DNA from: JAAFIP01 sp963775085
GTDB taxonomy: Bacteria; Pseudomonadota; Gammaproteobacteria; Burkholderiales; Burkholderiaceae_C
Assembly: GCA_963775085.1 (NCBI GenBank)
Contig: CAVZHO010000006.1
Location: 310,001 to 374,000, forward strand
DNA length: 64,000 nt
Direction of reading: 5' to 3'
Part shown: positions 1 through 8,120 of the stretch, in pieces
Position numbering within the stretch: position 1 is the stretch's first letter
Layout: the number at the start of each line of letters is the position of its first letter
Notes under the pieces: model-generated
Databases searched by the model: none
What the model was told of the DNA's origin: nothing
What the model saw: the letters and a program-made list of their open reading frames with translations, nothing else
Position numbers and translations under genes: made by a program

Positions 1-149
1 AGCACCACCTGCTGGTGGCGTGCCGACAAATCAGACTCGCCACCGGGGGGGAAGGCCTGCCAATAGAGCATATTTTTCTCGGGGCAGGTTTGGGCTAAGG
101 CGACAGGCGCGAGGATGGCAAGGCACAGGGCAGACAGCAGCTTTTTCAT
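1..149 (-). CDS. Tripartite tricarboxylate transporter (Bug/TctC) binding protein, N-terminal fragment
   Basis: The first 49 or so codons of a minus-strand gene that runs off the left edge. The start at 149 has a GGAG about 7 nt upstream. The product opens with a signal peptide (MKKLLSALCLAILAPVALA) and then a short segment with WQAFPPGGESDLSAR, which resembles the N-terminal ligand-binding strand and loop (FPPGG.SD..AR) of periplasmic Bug/TctC proteins. These bind carboxylates for tripartite transporters. It lies downstream of ttuD and ttuC on the same strand, so a role in uptake of tartrate or a related acid is a reasonable inference. The family call rests on a short stretch. Confidence 0.7.
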   Translation of the reverse strand, partial: MKKLLSALCLAILAPVALAQTCPEKNMLYWQAFPPGGESDLSARHQQVV

Positions 150-497
150 GGCAGGGACTCCGCAGATAAAAGTTTTATTGTGGACTGAGAACGCTGCTGG
201 CTGCGCGCTGGAATACCCTAAGGGTTCTGTTGAAAGGGTCTGCGGGTGCGGCTTTTGTGCGGGATCAGGCCGACGGTGCACTTAGCTCCGCGGCTGTCCC
301 CCGTGGCGGCTTATGGCCGCCGACTCCTCCTTTATGCCGCTGCGCTAAGTGCACCGCCGACCTGATCTTGCCAGCGTGGTGGGCGCTCCACCGCCAGTGC
401 AGACACGATTTTTCCGGGCTGGCGGCTGTTGGATCGCCGCGGAGCCGTTCAACCCAAGTGCCTGGGCATACAAACACCCAGCCCCTTCCTCGGAACC
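150..497. other. Intergenic region carrying a 105-bp palindromic element
   Basis: About 350 bp between the TctC-like gene and ttuC. Its main content is the palindrome at 263-367 described separately. I see no convincing gene; open frames here are shadows of the palindrome or of ttuC. Confidence 0.7.
263..367 (+). repeat. 105-bp palindromic element, copy A
   Basis: Terminal arms 263-286 and 344-367 are reverse complements at 22 of 24 positions (GATCAGG ... CCTGATC outside, CTTAGC ... GCTAAG inside). The centre holds a second stem GGCGGC-TTAT-GGCCGCC. The same 105-bp element occurs in the other orientation at 26312-26416, with paired substitutions in the arms. Similarity extends about 12 nt beyond the left end (TTTTGTRCGG) but not beyond the right. 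No coding potential is apparent. It could be a structured RNA, a REP/MITE-like mobile palindrome or a protein-binding element. Confidence 0.8.
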
Positions 498-1562
498 CTA
501 TGCAATCCCCGCAAGCACGGCCGCAGTCACCTGCGCCATGGTGGCCTTGCCGCCCAGGTCGCCGGTGTGCAAGGCTTTGTCGGCGGTCACCTGCTCAATC
601 ACGGCCATCAGCTTTGAAGCCGCTGCCGTTTCACCCAGGTGCTCCAGCAGCATCACGCAGCTCCAGAAGGTGCCCACGGGGTTGGCCAGGCCTTTGCCCA
701 TGATGTCAAAAGCCGAGCCGTGGATGGGCTCGAACATGCTGGGGAATTTGCGCTCGGGGTTGATGTTTCCGGTGGGCGCAATGCCTAAGCTGCCCGCCAG
801 CGCGGCGGCCAGGTCGCTCAGCACGTCGGCATGCAGATTGGTGGCCACCAGGGTGTCTAGCGACGCGGGGCGGTTGACCATGCGGTCGGTGCAGGCATCG
901 ACCAAGATTTTGTCCCAGGTCACAGCCGGAAACTCTTTGCTGATTTGCAGCGCAATCTCGTCCCACATCACCATGGCGTGGCGCTGGGCGTTGCTCTTGG
1001 TCACCACCGTCAGCAGCTTGCGCGGGCGCGACTGCGCCAGCTGGAAGGCAAAACGCATGACGCGCTCTACGCCTACACGGGTCATCATGCTCACGTCAGT
1101 GGCCACCTCGATCGGGTGGCCTTGGTGGGCGCGGCCGCCTATGCCCGAGTATTCACCCTCGGTGTTTTCGCGCACGATGACCCAGTTAAGGTCGTCACGC
1201 TGGCAGTTGCGCAGCGGTGATTCGATGCCGGGCAGGATGCGCGTAGGCCGCACGTTGGCGTATTGGTCAAAGCCCTGGCAGATTTTCAGGCGCAGGCCCC
1301 ACAGGGTAATGTGGTCGGGGATATGCGGGTCACCCGCCGAGCCGAACAAAATCGCGTCTTTGTGGCGCAGTGCGTCCAGGCCGTTTTGCGGCATCATCTC
1401 GCCGTGCGCGCGGTACCAGTCGCCGCCCCAGCCGAAGTTTTCAAACTCAAATTTAAAGCTCTTGGAAGCAGCAGCCAGCGCCTCCAGCACGGTCTGACCC
1501 GCAGGCACCACCTCTTTGCCAATGCCGTCGCCGGGGATGCAGGCGATCTTGTAGGTTTTCAT
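498..1562 (-). CDS. ttuC: Tartrate dehydrogenase/decarboxylase (isopropylmalate dehydrogenase family)
   Basis: About 354 residues. Enzymes of this family oxidise tartrate or D-malate with NAD and can decarboxylate it in the cytoplasm. The N terminus MKTYKIACIPGDGIG carries the GDGIG nucleotide-loop signature of beta-decarboxylating dehydrogenases; VRENTEGEYSG near residue 140 and NPVGTFWS near the C terminus are also typical. The start at 1562 is preferred over a possible upstream one because homologues begin at MKTYKIA. The neighbouring ttuD (hydroxypyruvate reductase/glycerate kinase class) makes tartrate catabolism more likely than leucine synthesis. D-malate dehydrogenase (dmlA) is the alternative. 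Confidence 0.85.
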   Translation of the reverse strand: MKTYKIACIPGDGIGKEVVPAGQTVLEALAAASKSFKFEFENFGWGGDWYRAHGEMMPQNGLDALRHKDAILFGSAGDPHIPDHITLWGLRLKICQGFDQYANVRPTRILPGIESPLRNCQRDDLNWVIVRENTEGEYSGIGGRAHQGHPIEVATDVSMMTRVGVERVMRFAFQLAQSRPRKLLTVVTKSNAQRHAMVMWDEIALQISKEFPAVTWDKILVDACTDRMVNRPASLDTLVATNLHADVLSDLAAALAGSLGIAPTGNINPERKFPSMFEPIHGSAFDIMGKGLANPVGTFWSCVMLLEHLGETAAASKLMAVIEQVTADKALHTGDLGGKATMAQVTAAVLAGIA

Positions 1563-1600
1563 GGGTTTCTTTCTATTTTGGTTTAAATTATCAAACAAAT

Positions 1601-1650
1601 ATGCTCATAGTCCTTGTCAGTAGGACATTTACAGCTATAGTATCAGTAGC
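1601..1650 (+). repeat. Interspersed ~50-bp repeat, copy 1
   Basis: Contains the family landmarks AGTCCTTGTC, GGAC, ACAGCTATAG and a closing AGTAGC. It overlaps the 3' end of ttuD: the stop codon (1635-1637) and the last residues (LLIL) are repeat-derived. The family is described under findings. Confidence 0.8.
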
Positions 1651-2984
1651 GCCCTGAAGTCGTTCACATTAGTATACGTGGGGCCAGTGACGACCAGATC
1701 GTCCAGCGCGCTGAAGTAGCCGTAGGCATCGTTGCGGTCCAGGTAGTCAGCCACCTTCATGCTTTTGGCGGCGGCGCGGCGCAAGGTGTCGGGCGCGACG
1801 AACGCGCCTGCATTGTCCTCGATGCCGTCAATGCCATCGGTATCCGCAGCGATGGCGTACACCCCAGCCATGCTGTGCAACGTCTGTGCCAGCCCCAGGC
1901 AAAACTCTCCGGCGCGGCCGCCGCGGCCCTTGGGCTGCTTGAGTTTGATCTTGCGTGGGCGGATGGTCACCGTGGTCTCGCCCCCGCTCAGGATGACGCA
2001 GGGCTTCTCAAACGCTCCCGTGCCGCGTGCCGTGGCCCGCGCCAGCGCGGCGTGCATCTTGCCCACCTCGCGTGACTCGCCTTCCATCTCGTCGCTCAGG
2101 ATGTAGGCATGCAAACCCATGCGCCGCGCCGCTTGCGCCGCCGCCTCCAGCGACTGCTGGGGTGTGGCCATCATGCGCACGCTGTGGCCGGCAAAGGCGG
2201 GGTCGCCGGGCTTGGGGGTTTCCAGTGCGCCGCTCTCGAGCAGGGCCTGGATGTTGGCGGGTATCTCAATGCCGTAGCGTTGCAAAATGGTCAGCGCATT
2301 GGCACAGGTGGTGGCATCGGGTACGGTGGGGCCACTGGCAATCACACTGGGATCGTCGCCGGGCACGTCGCTGATGGTCAGCGTCACCACCTTGGCCGGT
2401 GCGCAGGCAGCGGCTAAACGCCCACCCTTGATCTGCGAGAGGTGCTTGCGCACACAGTTCATCTCGCCAATGTTGGCCCCGCTATTGAGCAGCTCCTGGT
2501 TAATCCGCTGCTTGTCGGCAAATTCCAGCCCCGCCACGGGCAGGGTGAGCAGGGCCGAGCCGCCGCCAGAGATCAGGGCCAGCACCAGGTCGTCCTTGGT
2601 CAGTCCCTGCACCATGGCCATGACGTGCTGCGCCGCAGCCAAGCCCGCGGCATCAGGCACTGGGTGCGCGGCCTCGACGATGTTGATGCGCTGTTTGACC
2701 AGCTTGCCGCGCGGCCCCAGTGCGTCAAACGCCGTCTCGCGCGGCGGCGTGTGCTGGTAGCGCGTCACCACCAGGCCCTCCAGCGGTGCATCCGCAGGCC
2801 AGTGCGCCTCGACCGCCTGCGCCATGGCAGCCCCGGCCTTGCCAGCGCCGATGACGATGGTGCGGCCCTTCGGGGGGGGCGGCAGACAGTCTGCTGTGTT
2901 GTGCAGCGGCAGGGCCCGCTGTACGGCAGCCTCGTACAGTTGTATCAGGATTTCGCGGGGGGAGGCTCGATGGTCTTGGGTCAT
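1635..2984 (-). CDS. ttuD: Hydroxypyruvate reductase / glycerate 2-kinase (MOFRL family)
   Basis: 449 residues with the order of the GckA/TtuD family: an N-terminal domain with IVIGAGKAGAAMA, a central SGGGSALLTLP loop, then a C-terminal MOFRL domain (ILSGGETTVTI, GGRAGEFCLGLA, AIAADTDGIDG). Members act on glycerate or hydroxypyruvate in tartrate and glyoxylate metabolism. Biochemically most are glycerate 2-kinases although the tartrate-plasmid gene is called hydroxypyruvate reductase. It is the first gene of a minus-strand set with ttuC and a TctC-like gene. Its C-terminal codons and stop lie inside an interspersed repeat. Confidence 0.88.
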   Translation of the reverse strand: MTQDHRASPREILIQLYEAAVQRALPLHNTADCLPPPPKGRTIVIGAGKAGAAMAQAVEAHWPADAPLEGLVVTRYQHTPPRETAFDALGPRGKLVKQRINIVEAAHPVPDAAGLAAAQHVMAMVQGLTKDDLVLALISGGGSALLTLPVAGLEFADKQRINQELLNSGANIGEMNCVRKHLSQIKGGRLAAACAPAKVVTLTISDVPGDDPSVIASGPTVPDATTCANALTILQRYGIEIPANIQALLESGALETPKPGDPAFAGHSVRMMATPQQSLEAAAQAARRMGLHAYILSDEMEGESREVGKMHAALARATARGTGAFEKPCVILSGGETTVTIRPRKIKLKQPKGRGGRAGEFCLGLAQTLHSMAGVYAIAADTDGIDGIEDNAGAFVAPDTLRRAAAKSMKVADYLDRNDAYGYFSALDDLVVTGPTYTNVNDFRALLIL

Positions 2985-3062
2985 GGGCGTGATTTTGCCC
3001 TACACGGTGTGGCAGGAAGAGTGCCAGTTAGTGATTACTATCAAGGCCATTGAACTAATCTT

Positions 3063-3089
3063 TTGGCACTCGATCACAGAGAGTGCTAA
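3063..3089 (+). promoter_or_regulatory. CIRCE operator (HrcA site) before rpoH
   Basis: TTGGCACTC, nine bases, GAGTGCTAA. This differs from the CIRCE consensus TTAGCACTC-N9-GAGTGCTAA at one position. It ends 28 nt before the rpoH start codon, so HrcA bound here should repress transcription of rpoH. Confidence 0.9.
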
Positions 3090-3117
3090 TATTATGTAAT
3101 TGAAAGGAGTTCTAGCC

Positions 3118-4050
3118 ATGACTGGAGCCTTAACCCTACCCTCAGCCAGCACCCATTCTTGGGGTCTGGTGCCCTCGCTGGGCAATCTGGATGCCTATAT
3201 CTCGGCAGCCAACCGCATGCCCATGCTCACGCTGGAGCAGGAGCAAGACTTTGCCCGCAAACTGCGCGACCATAACGACCTGGAGGCCGCCGGTAAGCTG
3301 GTGCTGTCCCACCTGCGCTTGGTGGTGTCGGTGTCGCGCCAATACTTGGGCTACGGCCTGCCGCATGGCGATTTGATCCAGGAAGGCAATGTCGGCCTGA
3401 TGAAGGCTGTGAAGCGTTTTGACCCCAACCAGGGCGTGCGCCTGGTCAGCTACGCGCTGCACTGGATCAAGGCCGAAATCCATGAATACGTGCTGAAAAA
3501 CTGGCGCATGGTCAAGGTAGCCACTACCAAGGCGCAGCGCAAGCTGTTTTTTAACCTGCGCTCGATGAAGCAGGGCTACAAGGCCGATGCCGCTGCGGGA
3601 GACGAGGCGACGCACCGCGACACGCTGAACGAGCGCGAGATCAACGCCATGGCCGCGCAGCTCAACGTCAAGCGCGAAGAGGTCATGGAGATGGAAATGC
3701 GCATGTCCGGCGGCGACGTGCTGCTGGATCCCAGCCCGAATGACGATGGCGAAGAGGCCTTTGGCCCCATCGCCTACCTGGCCGACACCCAGCATGAGCC
3801 CACCGCCATGATCGCCGCCTACCAGCGCGACGCATTGGCCAGCGATGGCATCGCCACGGCGCTGGCCGAGCTGGACGAGCGCAGCCGGCGCATCGTGCAG
3901 GAGCGCTGGCTCAAGGTGAACGATGACGGCTCCGGCGGCATGACCTTGCATGACCTGGCCGCCGAATACGGCATCAGCGCCGAGCGGGTGCGCCAGGTGG
4001 AAGTGGCCGCCATGAAAAAGATGAAGAAGACGCTGGCCGAATTTGCCTGA
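3118..4050 (+). CDS. rpoH: RNA polymerase heat-shock sigma factor sigma-32
   Basis: About 310 residues. It directs RNA polymerase to heat-shock promoters. The sequence has sigma region 2 (LRLVVSVSRQYLGYGLPHGD, then DLIQEGNVGLMKAVKRFDP), the RpoH box QRKLFFNLR that separates sigma-32 from other sigma-70 proteins, and a region 4 helix-turn-helix near the C terminus (LHDLAAEYGISAERVRQVE). The ATG at 3118 has an AAAGGAG 8 nt upstream; an upstream TTG at 3100 would lie before this ribosome site. The CIRCE operator just upstream places it under HrcA. Confidence 0.97.
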   Translation: MTGALTLPSASTHSWGLVPSLGNLDAYISAANRMPMLTLEQEQDFARKLRDHNDLEAAGKLVLSHLRLVVSVSRQYLGYGLPHGDLIQEGNVGLMKAVKRFDPNQGVRLVSYALHWIKAEIHEYVLKNWRMVKVATTKAQRKLFFNLRSMKQGYKADAAAGDEATHRDTLNEREINAMAAQLNVKREEVMEMEMRMSGGDVLLDPSPNDDGEEAFGPIAYLADTQHEPTAMIAAYQRDALASDGIATALAELDERSRRIVQERWLKVNDDGSGGMTLHDLAAEYGISAERVRQVEVAAMKKMKKTLAEFA

Positions 4051-4061
4051 CGCACCGGTGT

Positions 4062-5312
4062 TCAGGGCACCAAGGCACCCGCGTTAAACCACTGCGCAAT
4101 CAGCGCCCGCTCGGCATCGGTAATGCCAGTGGTGTTGTTCATGGGCATTTGCTTGGTGACCACGACCTGCTGGTAAATGGCTTGCGCATGCAGCTTTACT
4201 GCCTGCGGTGAATCCAGCCGCACGTTTTTCATCTGCACCTGTGCGTTGTGGCACAGGGTGCAGCGCTGCTCCAGCACTTTTTGCACCTCTTGGTATCGGT
4301 TTTTGGTGCTATTTATACCTGTAGTCCCTGTCCCCTGGACATTGGTAGCTATATTTTTAGTAGCATCTTGCGCTACCGGCCGCAGCCAGACCATCACCGC
4401 TGCCAATACCACCACCCCCGCCACCGCCCAGGGCAGCGGGTTACGCGCACGGCCATGGTGCCAGCCGTGGCGTTGCACAAAGTACTGGCGGATCAGCGCG
4501 CCGCCCAGCATCATGGCCAACAGTACCAGCCAGTTGTGCGCATGGGTGGTCATGAAGCTGTAGTGGTTGCTCAGCATGGCAAACAGCACTGGCAGAGTGA
4601 AGTAGGTGTTGTGCACGCTGCGCTGCTTGCCGCGCTTGCCGTGGATCGCCAGCTCTTTGGCGGGCAGTTTGGTGCCGCTCTGCATGGCAGCGACCACCTT
4701 GCGCTGGCCGGGGATGATCCAGAAGAACACGTTGGCACTCATGGCCGTGGCAATCGATGCACCCACCAGCAAAAACGCCGCCCGCCCGGCAAACCAACGG
4801 CAGGCGAGATAGCAGGTAAAGGCCACCCAGCACAGCATGAGCACGCCGACGATCAGCTCGCCGTGTTTTCTAAAACCCACCACCATGCAAATGATGTCGT
4901 ACACCAGGCCAAACACCACCAGGAAGGCAATAGCCACGCCAATCGCTGCGCTGGGCGCCCAGTCCATCAGCGACTTGTCGATCAAATAGGTGCTGGCGTT
5001 GTACAGGTACAGCACCGTAAACAGCGCAAAACCGCTCAGCCAGGTGCTATAGCTCTCCCAGTAAAACCAATGCAGTTTGGTGTGGATTTTTTGCGGCGCC
5101 ACCATGTACTTTTGCGGGTTGTAAAAGCCCCCGCCGTGCACCGCCCACATGGCGCCGTCCACGCCTTTTTCCAGCAGGTCGGGCGAGGTGGGTTTCACCA
5201 GGTTGTTGTCTAAAAAGACAAAATAAAACGACGAACCAATCCAGGCAATGGCGGTGATGACATGCACCCAGCGCAGCAGCAGGTTGGCCCAGTCCAGCAA
5301 ATAGGCTTCCAT
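4062..5312 (-). CDS. puuD: Urate hydroxylase with C-terminal cytochrome c domain
   Basis: About 416 residues. PuuD is a membrane-bound urate oxidase that converts urate to 5-hydroxyisourate. The N-terminal part is a multi-spanning membrane domain with conserved histidines (WVHVITAIAWIGSSFYFVFLD, AVHGGGFYNPQKY). The C terminus is a soluble cytochrome c domain with the heme motif CTLCH and a downstream axial-Met segment (KQMPMNNTTGITD). The start at 5312 has AAGGAG 8 nt upstream. An interspersed repeat (4308-4364) is read in frame in the linker between the membrane and heme domains. It stands alone here, without other urate genes, but purine transport and deamination genes occur at 36-44 kb. 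Confidence 0.9.
   Translation of the reverse strand: MEAYLLDWANLLLRWVHVITAIAWIGSSFYFVFLDNNLVKPTSPDLLEKGVDGAMWAVHGGGFYNPQKYMVAPQKIHTKLHWFYWESYSTWLSGFALFTVLYLYNASTYLIDKSLMDWAPSAAIGVAIAFLVVFGLVYDIICMVVGFRKHGELIVGVLMLCWVAFTCYLACRWFAGRAAFLLVGASIATAMSANVFFWIIPGQRKVVAAMQSGTKLPAKELAIHGKRGKQRSVHNTYFTLPVLFAMLSNHYSFMTTHAHNWLVLLAMMLGGALIRQYFVQRHGWHHGRARNPLPWAVAGVVVLAAVMVWLRPVAQDATKNIATNVQGTGTTGINSTKNRYQEVQKVLEQRCTLCHNAQVQMKNVRLDSPQAVKLHAQAIYQQVVVTKQMPMNNTTGITDAERALIAQWFNAGALVP
4308..4364 (+). repeat. Interspersed ~50-bp repeat, copy 2 (in puuD)
   Basis: GCTATT, GTAGTCCCTGTC, GGAC, GGTAGCTATATTT and a closing AGTAGC. On the minus strand it is read in frame as the PuuD linker peptide IATNVQGTGTTGI, the same frame as in pepN, gcvT and apaH. 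Confidence 0.85.
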
Positions 5313-5477
5313 CAGGAAACTCCTTGGCCTGGTCACCACTGCGGGCGCTGTGAGCAGATGAGGCCGCGCACTGTTAGCAATTGACTGCTAGGCTCCGCTG
5401 CGGCATGGGGGTGAGTTTAGCTGGTTATTTGCTGCGCGCAGTGGCATACTGCTATCACCACTTATTGGAGACCTCGT

Positions 5478-5615
5478 ATGACTCTCTGTCCTATTGCGAT
5501 TGCCGTTGGCTGCAAAAAATGCCCTGCCTTTAGCGTATGTCCACTCAAAGAGGTCATTGGCGATCAAGCCAAGCCCGAGGCCCCCAAAACTGCACCGAAA
5601 AAAGATCAAAAATAA
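5478..5615 (+). CDS. 45-residue cysteine-rich small protein coupled to slyX
   Basis: Encodes MTLCPIAIAVGCKKCPAFSV followed by a lysine/proline-rich tail, with four cysteines at residues 4, 12, 15 and 22 (C-x7-CxxC-x6-C) and no signal peptide. A GGAG lies 7 nt before the ATG, and its TAA overlaps the slyX ATG by one base (TAATG), so translation is probably coupled. The spacing suggests a small zinc- or Fe-S-binding fold. I do not know a function. Confidence 0.7.
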   Translation: MTLCPIAIAVGCKKCPAFSVCPLKEVIGDQAKPEAPKTAPKKDQK

Positions 5616-5827
5616 TGCCCCAAGAGACCGCGCAGAGACTGACTGAGCTGGAAATTAAAGCCAGCTTTACCGAAGAAACCCTGGAGCAGCTCAACCAGGT
5701 GGTCATCCGCCAGCAGGCGCAAATCGACCTGCTGGTGCGTGAGTTGACAGTATTGCGCGAGCAAAGCCAGCAGGGTCAAATGGGCGTGCCGCGCAACCTG
5801 CGCGATGACTTGCCGCCACATTTTTGA
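5615..5827 (+). CDS. slyX: SlyX family protein
   Basis: 70 residues, with the coiled-coil pattern of SlyX: an N-terminal heptad helix (RLTELEIKASFTEETLEQLN), a second helix (VVIRQQAQIDLLVRELTVLR) and the conserved ending P..LRDDLPPHF. Its molecular function is unknown; in enterics it lies beside slyD. Its ATG overlaps the stop codon of the cysteine-rich small ORF, which decides the start. Confidence 0.9.
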   Translation: MPQETAQRLTELEIKASFTEETLEQLNQVVIRQQAQIDLLVRELTVLREQSQQGQMGVPRNLRDDLPPHF

Positions 5828-5914
5828 GCCGGGTCTGCGCCCTTGCAGTGCTTGGTTACGGCCCGCCCAACGAGATGGGCGACAATCATGGGTTACCCTT
5901 GCTATGACTATCCC

Positions 5915-6619
5915 ATGACCGAACCCGTATCCTCCGTAGTAGTAACTGCCCCAGTTGCCCAGCCCCCAGTGGCCCAAGAAGGTGGCCAAGCCAGCTCCCA
6001 AGACGCTGCCAAACGCCCTGACCGCGCCCTCACGGTGCAGCCCGTGCTGGAGAAACTGTTTGCCCTGTACCCGCATCTGTTTGGTGCCGAGTTTTTGCCG
6101 CTCAAGCTGGGCATTTACCAAGAGCTGCTGGCCAAACACCCGGTGGATTTGCCACGGGATGCCCTCAAAGTCGCTTTAGGCGTGCACACCCGCTCCACCC
6201 GCTACCTGCAATGCGTGGCCGCAGGCAAGCCGCGCCATGACCTGGACGGCAATGCGGGTGACCCGGTAGCACCCGAGCATATTTACTTTGCCCTGCTGGA
6301 GATTTTTCGCCGCAGGCAAAACCGTGCGCGCGAAGACCTGCGCCCCAAGTTTCGCTCCCAACTCATCGAAGCGTTCGAAGCCTCCGGTTTAAGTCGCCAG
6401 GACTACATGGCCAGGGTGCAAAACAACGACGCAGCGGCAACGCTACTACTGACCGAGGCGCTGGACGAGCGGGACCAAAAAGTCGCCAAGCAGGAAGCCC
6501 TGCTGCGCGCCTACGATGCCAGCGGAAAAAGCCCGGCCGAGTTTGCCGACATGTACGGCCTGCGCCAGCGCGACATTGACCTGGCGCTAGCCCAGCGGCC
6601 TGCGCCACACACTGGCTAG
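5915..6619 (+). CDS. ProQ/FinO-family RNA chaperone
   Basis: About 234 residues. After a low-complexity Ala/Pro/Val N terminus comes a FinO/ProQ domain (VLEKLFALYPHLFGAEFLPL, LKLGIYQELLAKHP, then ALGVHTRSTRYLQCVAAG with R/Y residues of the RNA-binding face). The C-terminal part is charged and helical. ProQ-type proteins bind structured sRNAs and mRNA 3' ends. The ATG at 5915 is preceded by an extended -10-like TGCTATGAC only 6 nt away and no Shine-Dalgarno, so the transcript may be leaderless. An in-frame ATG at 5888 is the alternative. The end overlaps the convergent methyltransferase gene by 33 bp. Confidence 0.8.
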   Translation: MTEPVSSVVVTAPVAQPPVAQEGGQASSQDAAKRPDRALTVQPVLEKLFALYPHLFGAEFLPLKLGIYQELLAKHPVDLPRDALKVALGVHTRSTRYLQCVAAGKPRHDLDGNAGDPVAPEHIYFALLEIFRRRQNRAREDLRPKFRSQLIEAFEASGLSRQDYMARVQNNDAAATLLLTEALDERDQKVAKQEALLRAYDASGKSPAEFADMYGLRQRDIDLALAQRPAPHTG

Positions 6620-7219
6620 CCAGGGCTGCTGCTCGCGCGGCAGGCCGGTAGGGCGGTAGTAGTGGTTGATTTCGCTAAACCCTGCGGCAGTCATATAGCC
6701 CTGCCACGCCGGCCAGTCATGGTAACTGCCATAGCGTTCGCCCTGCCAGCCCTCTTGGCCGTGGCCACGCGGGTTGGAGCAAAACAGCACGCCACCGGGT
6801 TTGAGCGTGTTGTGCAACTGCTGCAGCACCTGCGGCAATACCACACTGGGCACATGGAACAGCACGGCATTGGCAAACACGCCGTCAAACTGTTCTGGCG
6901 GTAAATTCAACGCCAAAAAGTTTTGCTCCAGCACTTCGCAGCCACTGTGGCTGCGCGCCATGGCAGCCAGCGCACTGGCACCTTCCAGGCCTGTGGTCTG
7001 GTGGCCCAGCTCTTTAAAGGTCTTGAGGTCGCGCCCCGGCCCACAGCCAAAGTCCAGCAGCTTCAACGGCGCGGGCGCTTCAATCGCTTGCAGTAGCGCA
7101 GCAATGTTCTGGCTGACATCGTGGTCCTTGGTCCCCTGCCAAAACGCCTGCGCCGTGCGCTCGTAATGCGCCAGCGTTTGGGTGGAGATCTGTTCCAGGT
7201 CTTGGGGTGTGAGCGTCAT
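6587..7219 (-). CDS. Class I SAM-dependent methyltransferase
   Basis: 210 residues. The SAM-binding motif I is LLDFGCGPGRD (about residues 54-64), followed by the acidic end of strand 2 (TTGLEGA) and a motif with FDGVFANAVLFHVP. Together these identify a class I methyltransferase of the UbiE/type-11 group. The substrate is unknown. There is no Shine-Dalgarno; a TAGTAT hexamer ends 6 nt before the ATG, suggesting a leaderless transcript. It converges on and overlaps the ProQ-like gene. Confidence 0.85.
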   Translation of the reverse strand: MTLTPQDLEQISTQTLAHYERTAQAFWQGTKDHDVSQNIAALLQAIEAPAPLKLLDFGCGPGRDLKTFKELGHQTTGLEGASALAAMARSHSGCEVLEQNFLALNLPPEQFDGVFANAVLFHVPSVVLPQVLQQLHNTLKPGGVLFCSNPRGHGQEGWQGERYGSYHDWPAWQGYMTAAGFSEINHYYRPTGLPREQQPWLASVWRRPLG

Positions 7220-7280
7220 GCACGGATACTACGCCATGCGCCACTCCAGAGCGCATGGATGCCAATTTACAAATCAAAAC

Positions 7281-7335
7281 GCTCTTATTTTAGTAGCTGC
7301 TTGCACAGTGTTTTAGTAGGCTACTGCCATATTTT
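7281..7335 (-). repeat. Interspersed ~50-bp repeat, degenerate copy
   Basis: Read on the minus strand it keeps GCAAGCAGCTACT and the A/T-rich tail, but the AGTCCCTGTC block is decayed (AGTAGCC). It lies between a methyltransferase gene and a secreted-protein gene. Confidence 0.5.
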
Positions 7336-7339
7336 GGCA

Positions 7340-7867
7340 TTAATTGACAGGAATACCCGCTGCAAACCAGGGGCCTGGAGCGGCAGGGGTTCCACCAAAA
7401 TTGCGAATCAACAGTATGGGCAAGACGCAAGGATTAGGCACGATGCCGCTGAGCGGGCTGCGGATCGTAAAGTTACCCGCAGCATCCAGATCTACCGGCT
7501 CGGAGTTAAACGAGAGCGGGGCAGTTGCTGGCCCACAAAACAGTGTCGCCACGACTTTACGCGGTATCGCCGGGCGACCCACGTTGGCCCCGCCCCCCAA
7601 CACCATGCCTTGTCCCTTGACTGTGATGGTGGAATCCAAATGCACTACAGCCCGCAGTGACTCGATGGGCCAGGGACGGCCGCCGGGGGGTACACCCAGC
7701 ACGTCGTTGGTCACGGGTACGCCGCCCGCGCCAGCGGCAAAGGGTTGCGAGCCGATGCCGCCGTTAAATCTGACCAGACTGTTGCGGTCGTTGTCGTCGG
7801 CAATGGCTGGAGTCACAGTGCTTGCTGCAAGGATGCCAAGAGCGACGGTGAGTAACACTTTCTTCAT
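7340..7867 (-). CDS. Secreted hypothetical protein
   Basis: 175 residues. It begins MKKVLLTVALGILAASTVTP with an AxA-type cleavage region (PAIADD), so it is probably periplasmic or extracellular. The start at 7867 has AGGAGA 8 nt upstream. The mature part is rich in Gly, Pro and Val, has two cysteines (ATLFCGPATAP and NPCVLPIL) that could form a disulfide, and looks all-beta (VVHLDSTITVKGQG). I do not recognise a family. The 250-bp A/T-rich stretch upstream probably holds its promoter. Confidence 0.75.
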   Translation of the reverse strand: MKKVLLTVALGILAASTVTPAIADDNDRNSLVRFNGGIGSQPFAAGAGGVPVTNDVLGVPPGGRPWPIESLRAVVHLDSTITVKGQGMVLGGGANVGRPAIPRKVVATLFCGPATAPLSFNSEPVDLDAAGNFTIRSPLSGIVPNPCVLPILLIRNFGGTPAAPGPWFAAGIPVN

Positions 7868-8120
7868 GAAAATTCTCCTGTACTGATTGGAAAAAACCGC
7901 ACAGTGACTCCGTGCGGAGGACGTATCGGCGCATATTTTTGTATTCAAAACCCGTGTGCCGATTTTTTATTCTAGGATTGCGAACAGAGCAAAGCAATGC
8001 TTTTATTTTCAGAAAAATCCAACGCGTTTCTGAACTTTTTCTATCCAAAAATCTCCCGATCTCAGAAAGTAAAAATTCAATGCAAGATACACTATTTCGT
8101 ATCTGGTTATGGTGTCCCGC
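7868..8120. other. A/T-rich promoter region
   Basis: The 250-bp gap between the secreted-protein gene and the MFS gene is markedly richer in A/T than the neighbouring genes. It should hold the promoter of the secreted protein. I see no gene and no clear operator. Confidence 0.4.

Noticed and set aside
349..1497. Long plus-strand frame opposite ttuC
   Set aside because: Antisense shadow of a well-supported gene; its composition and lack of motifs argue against coding.
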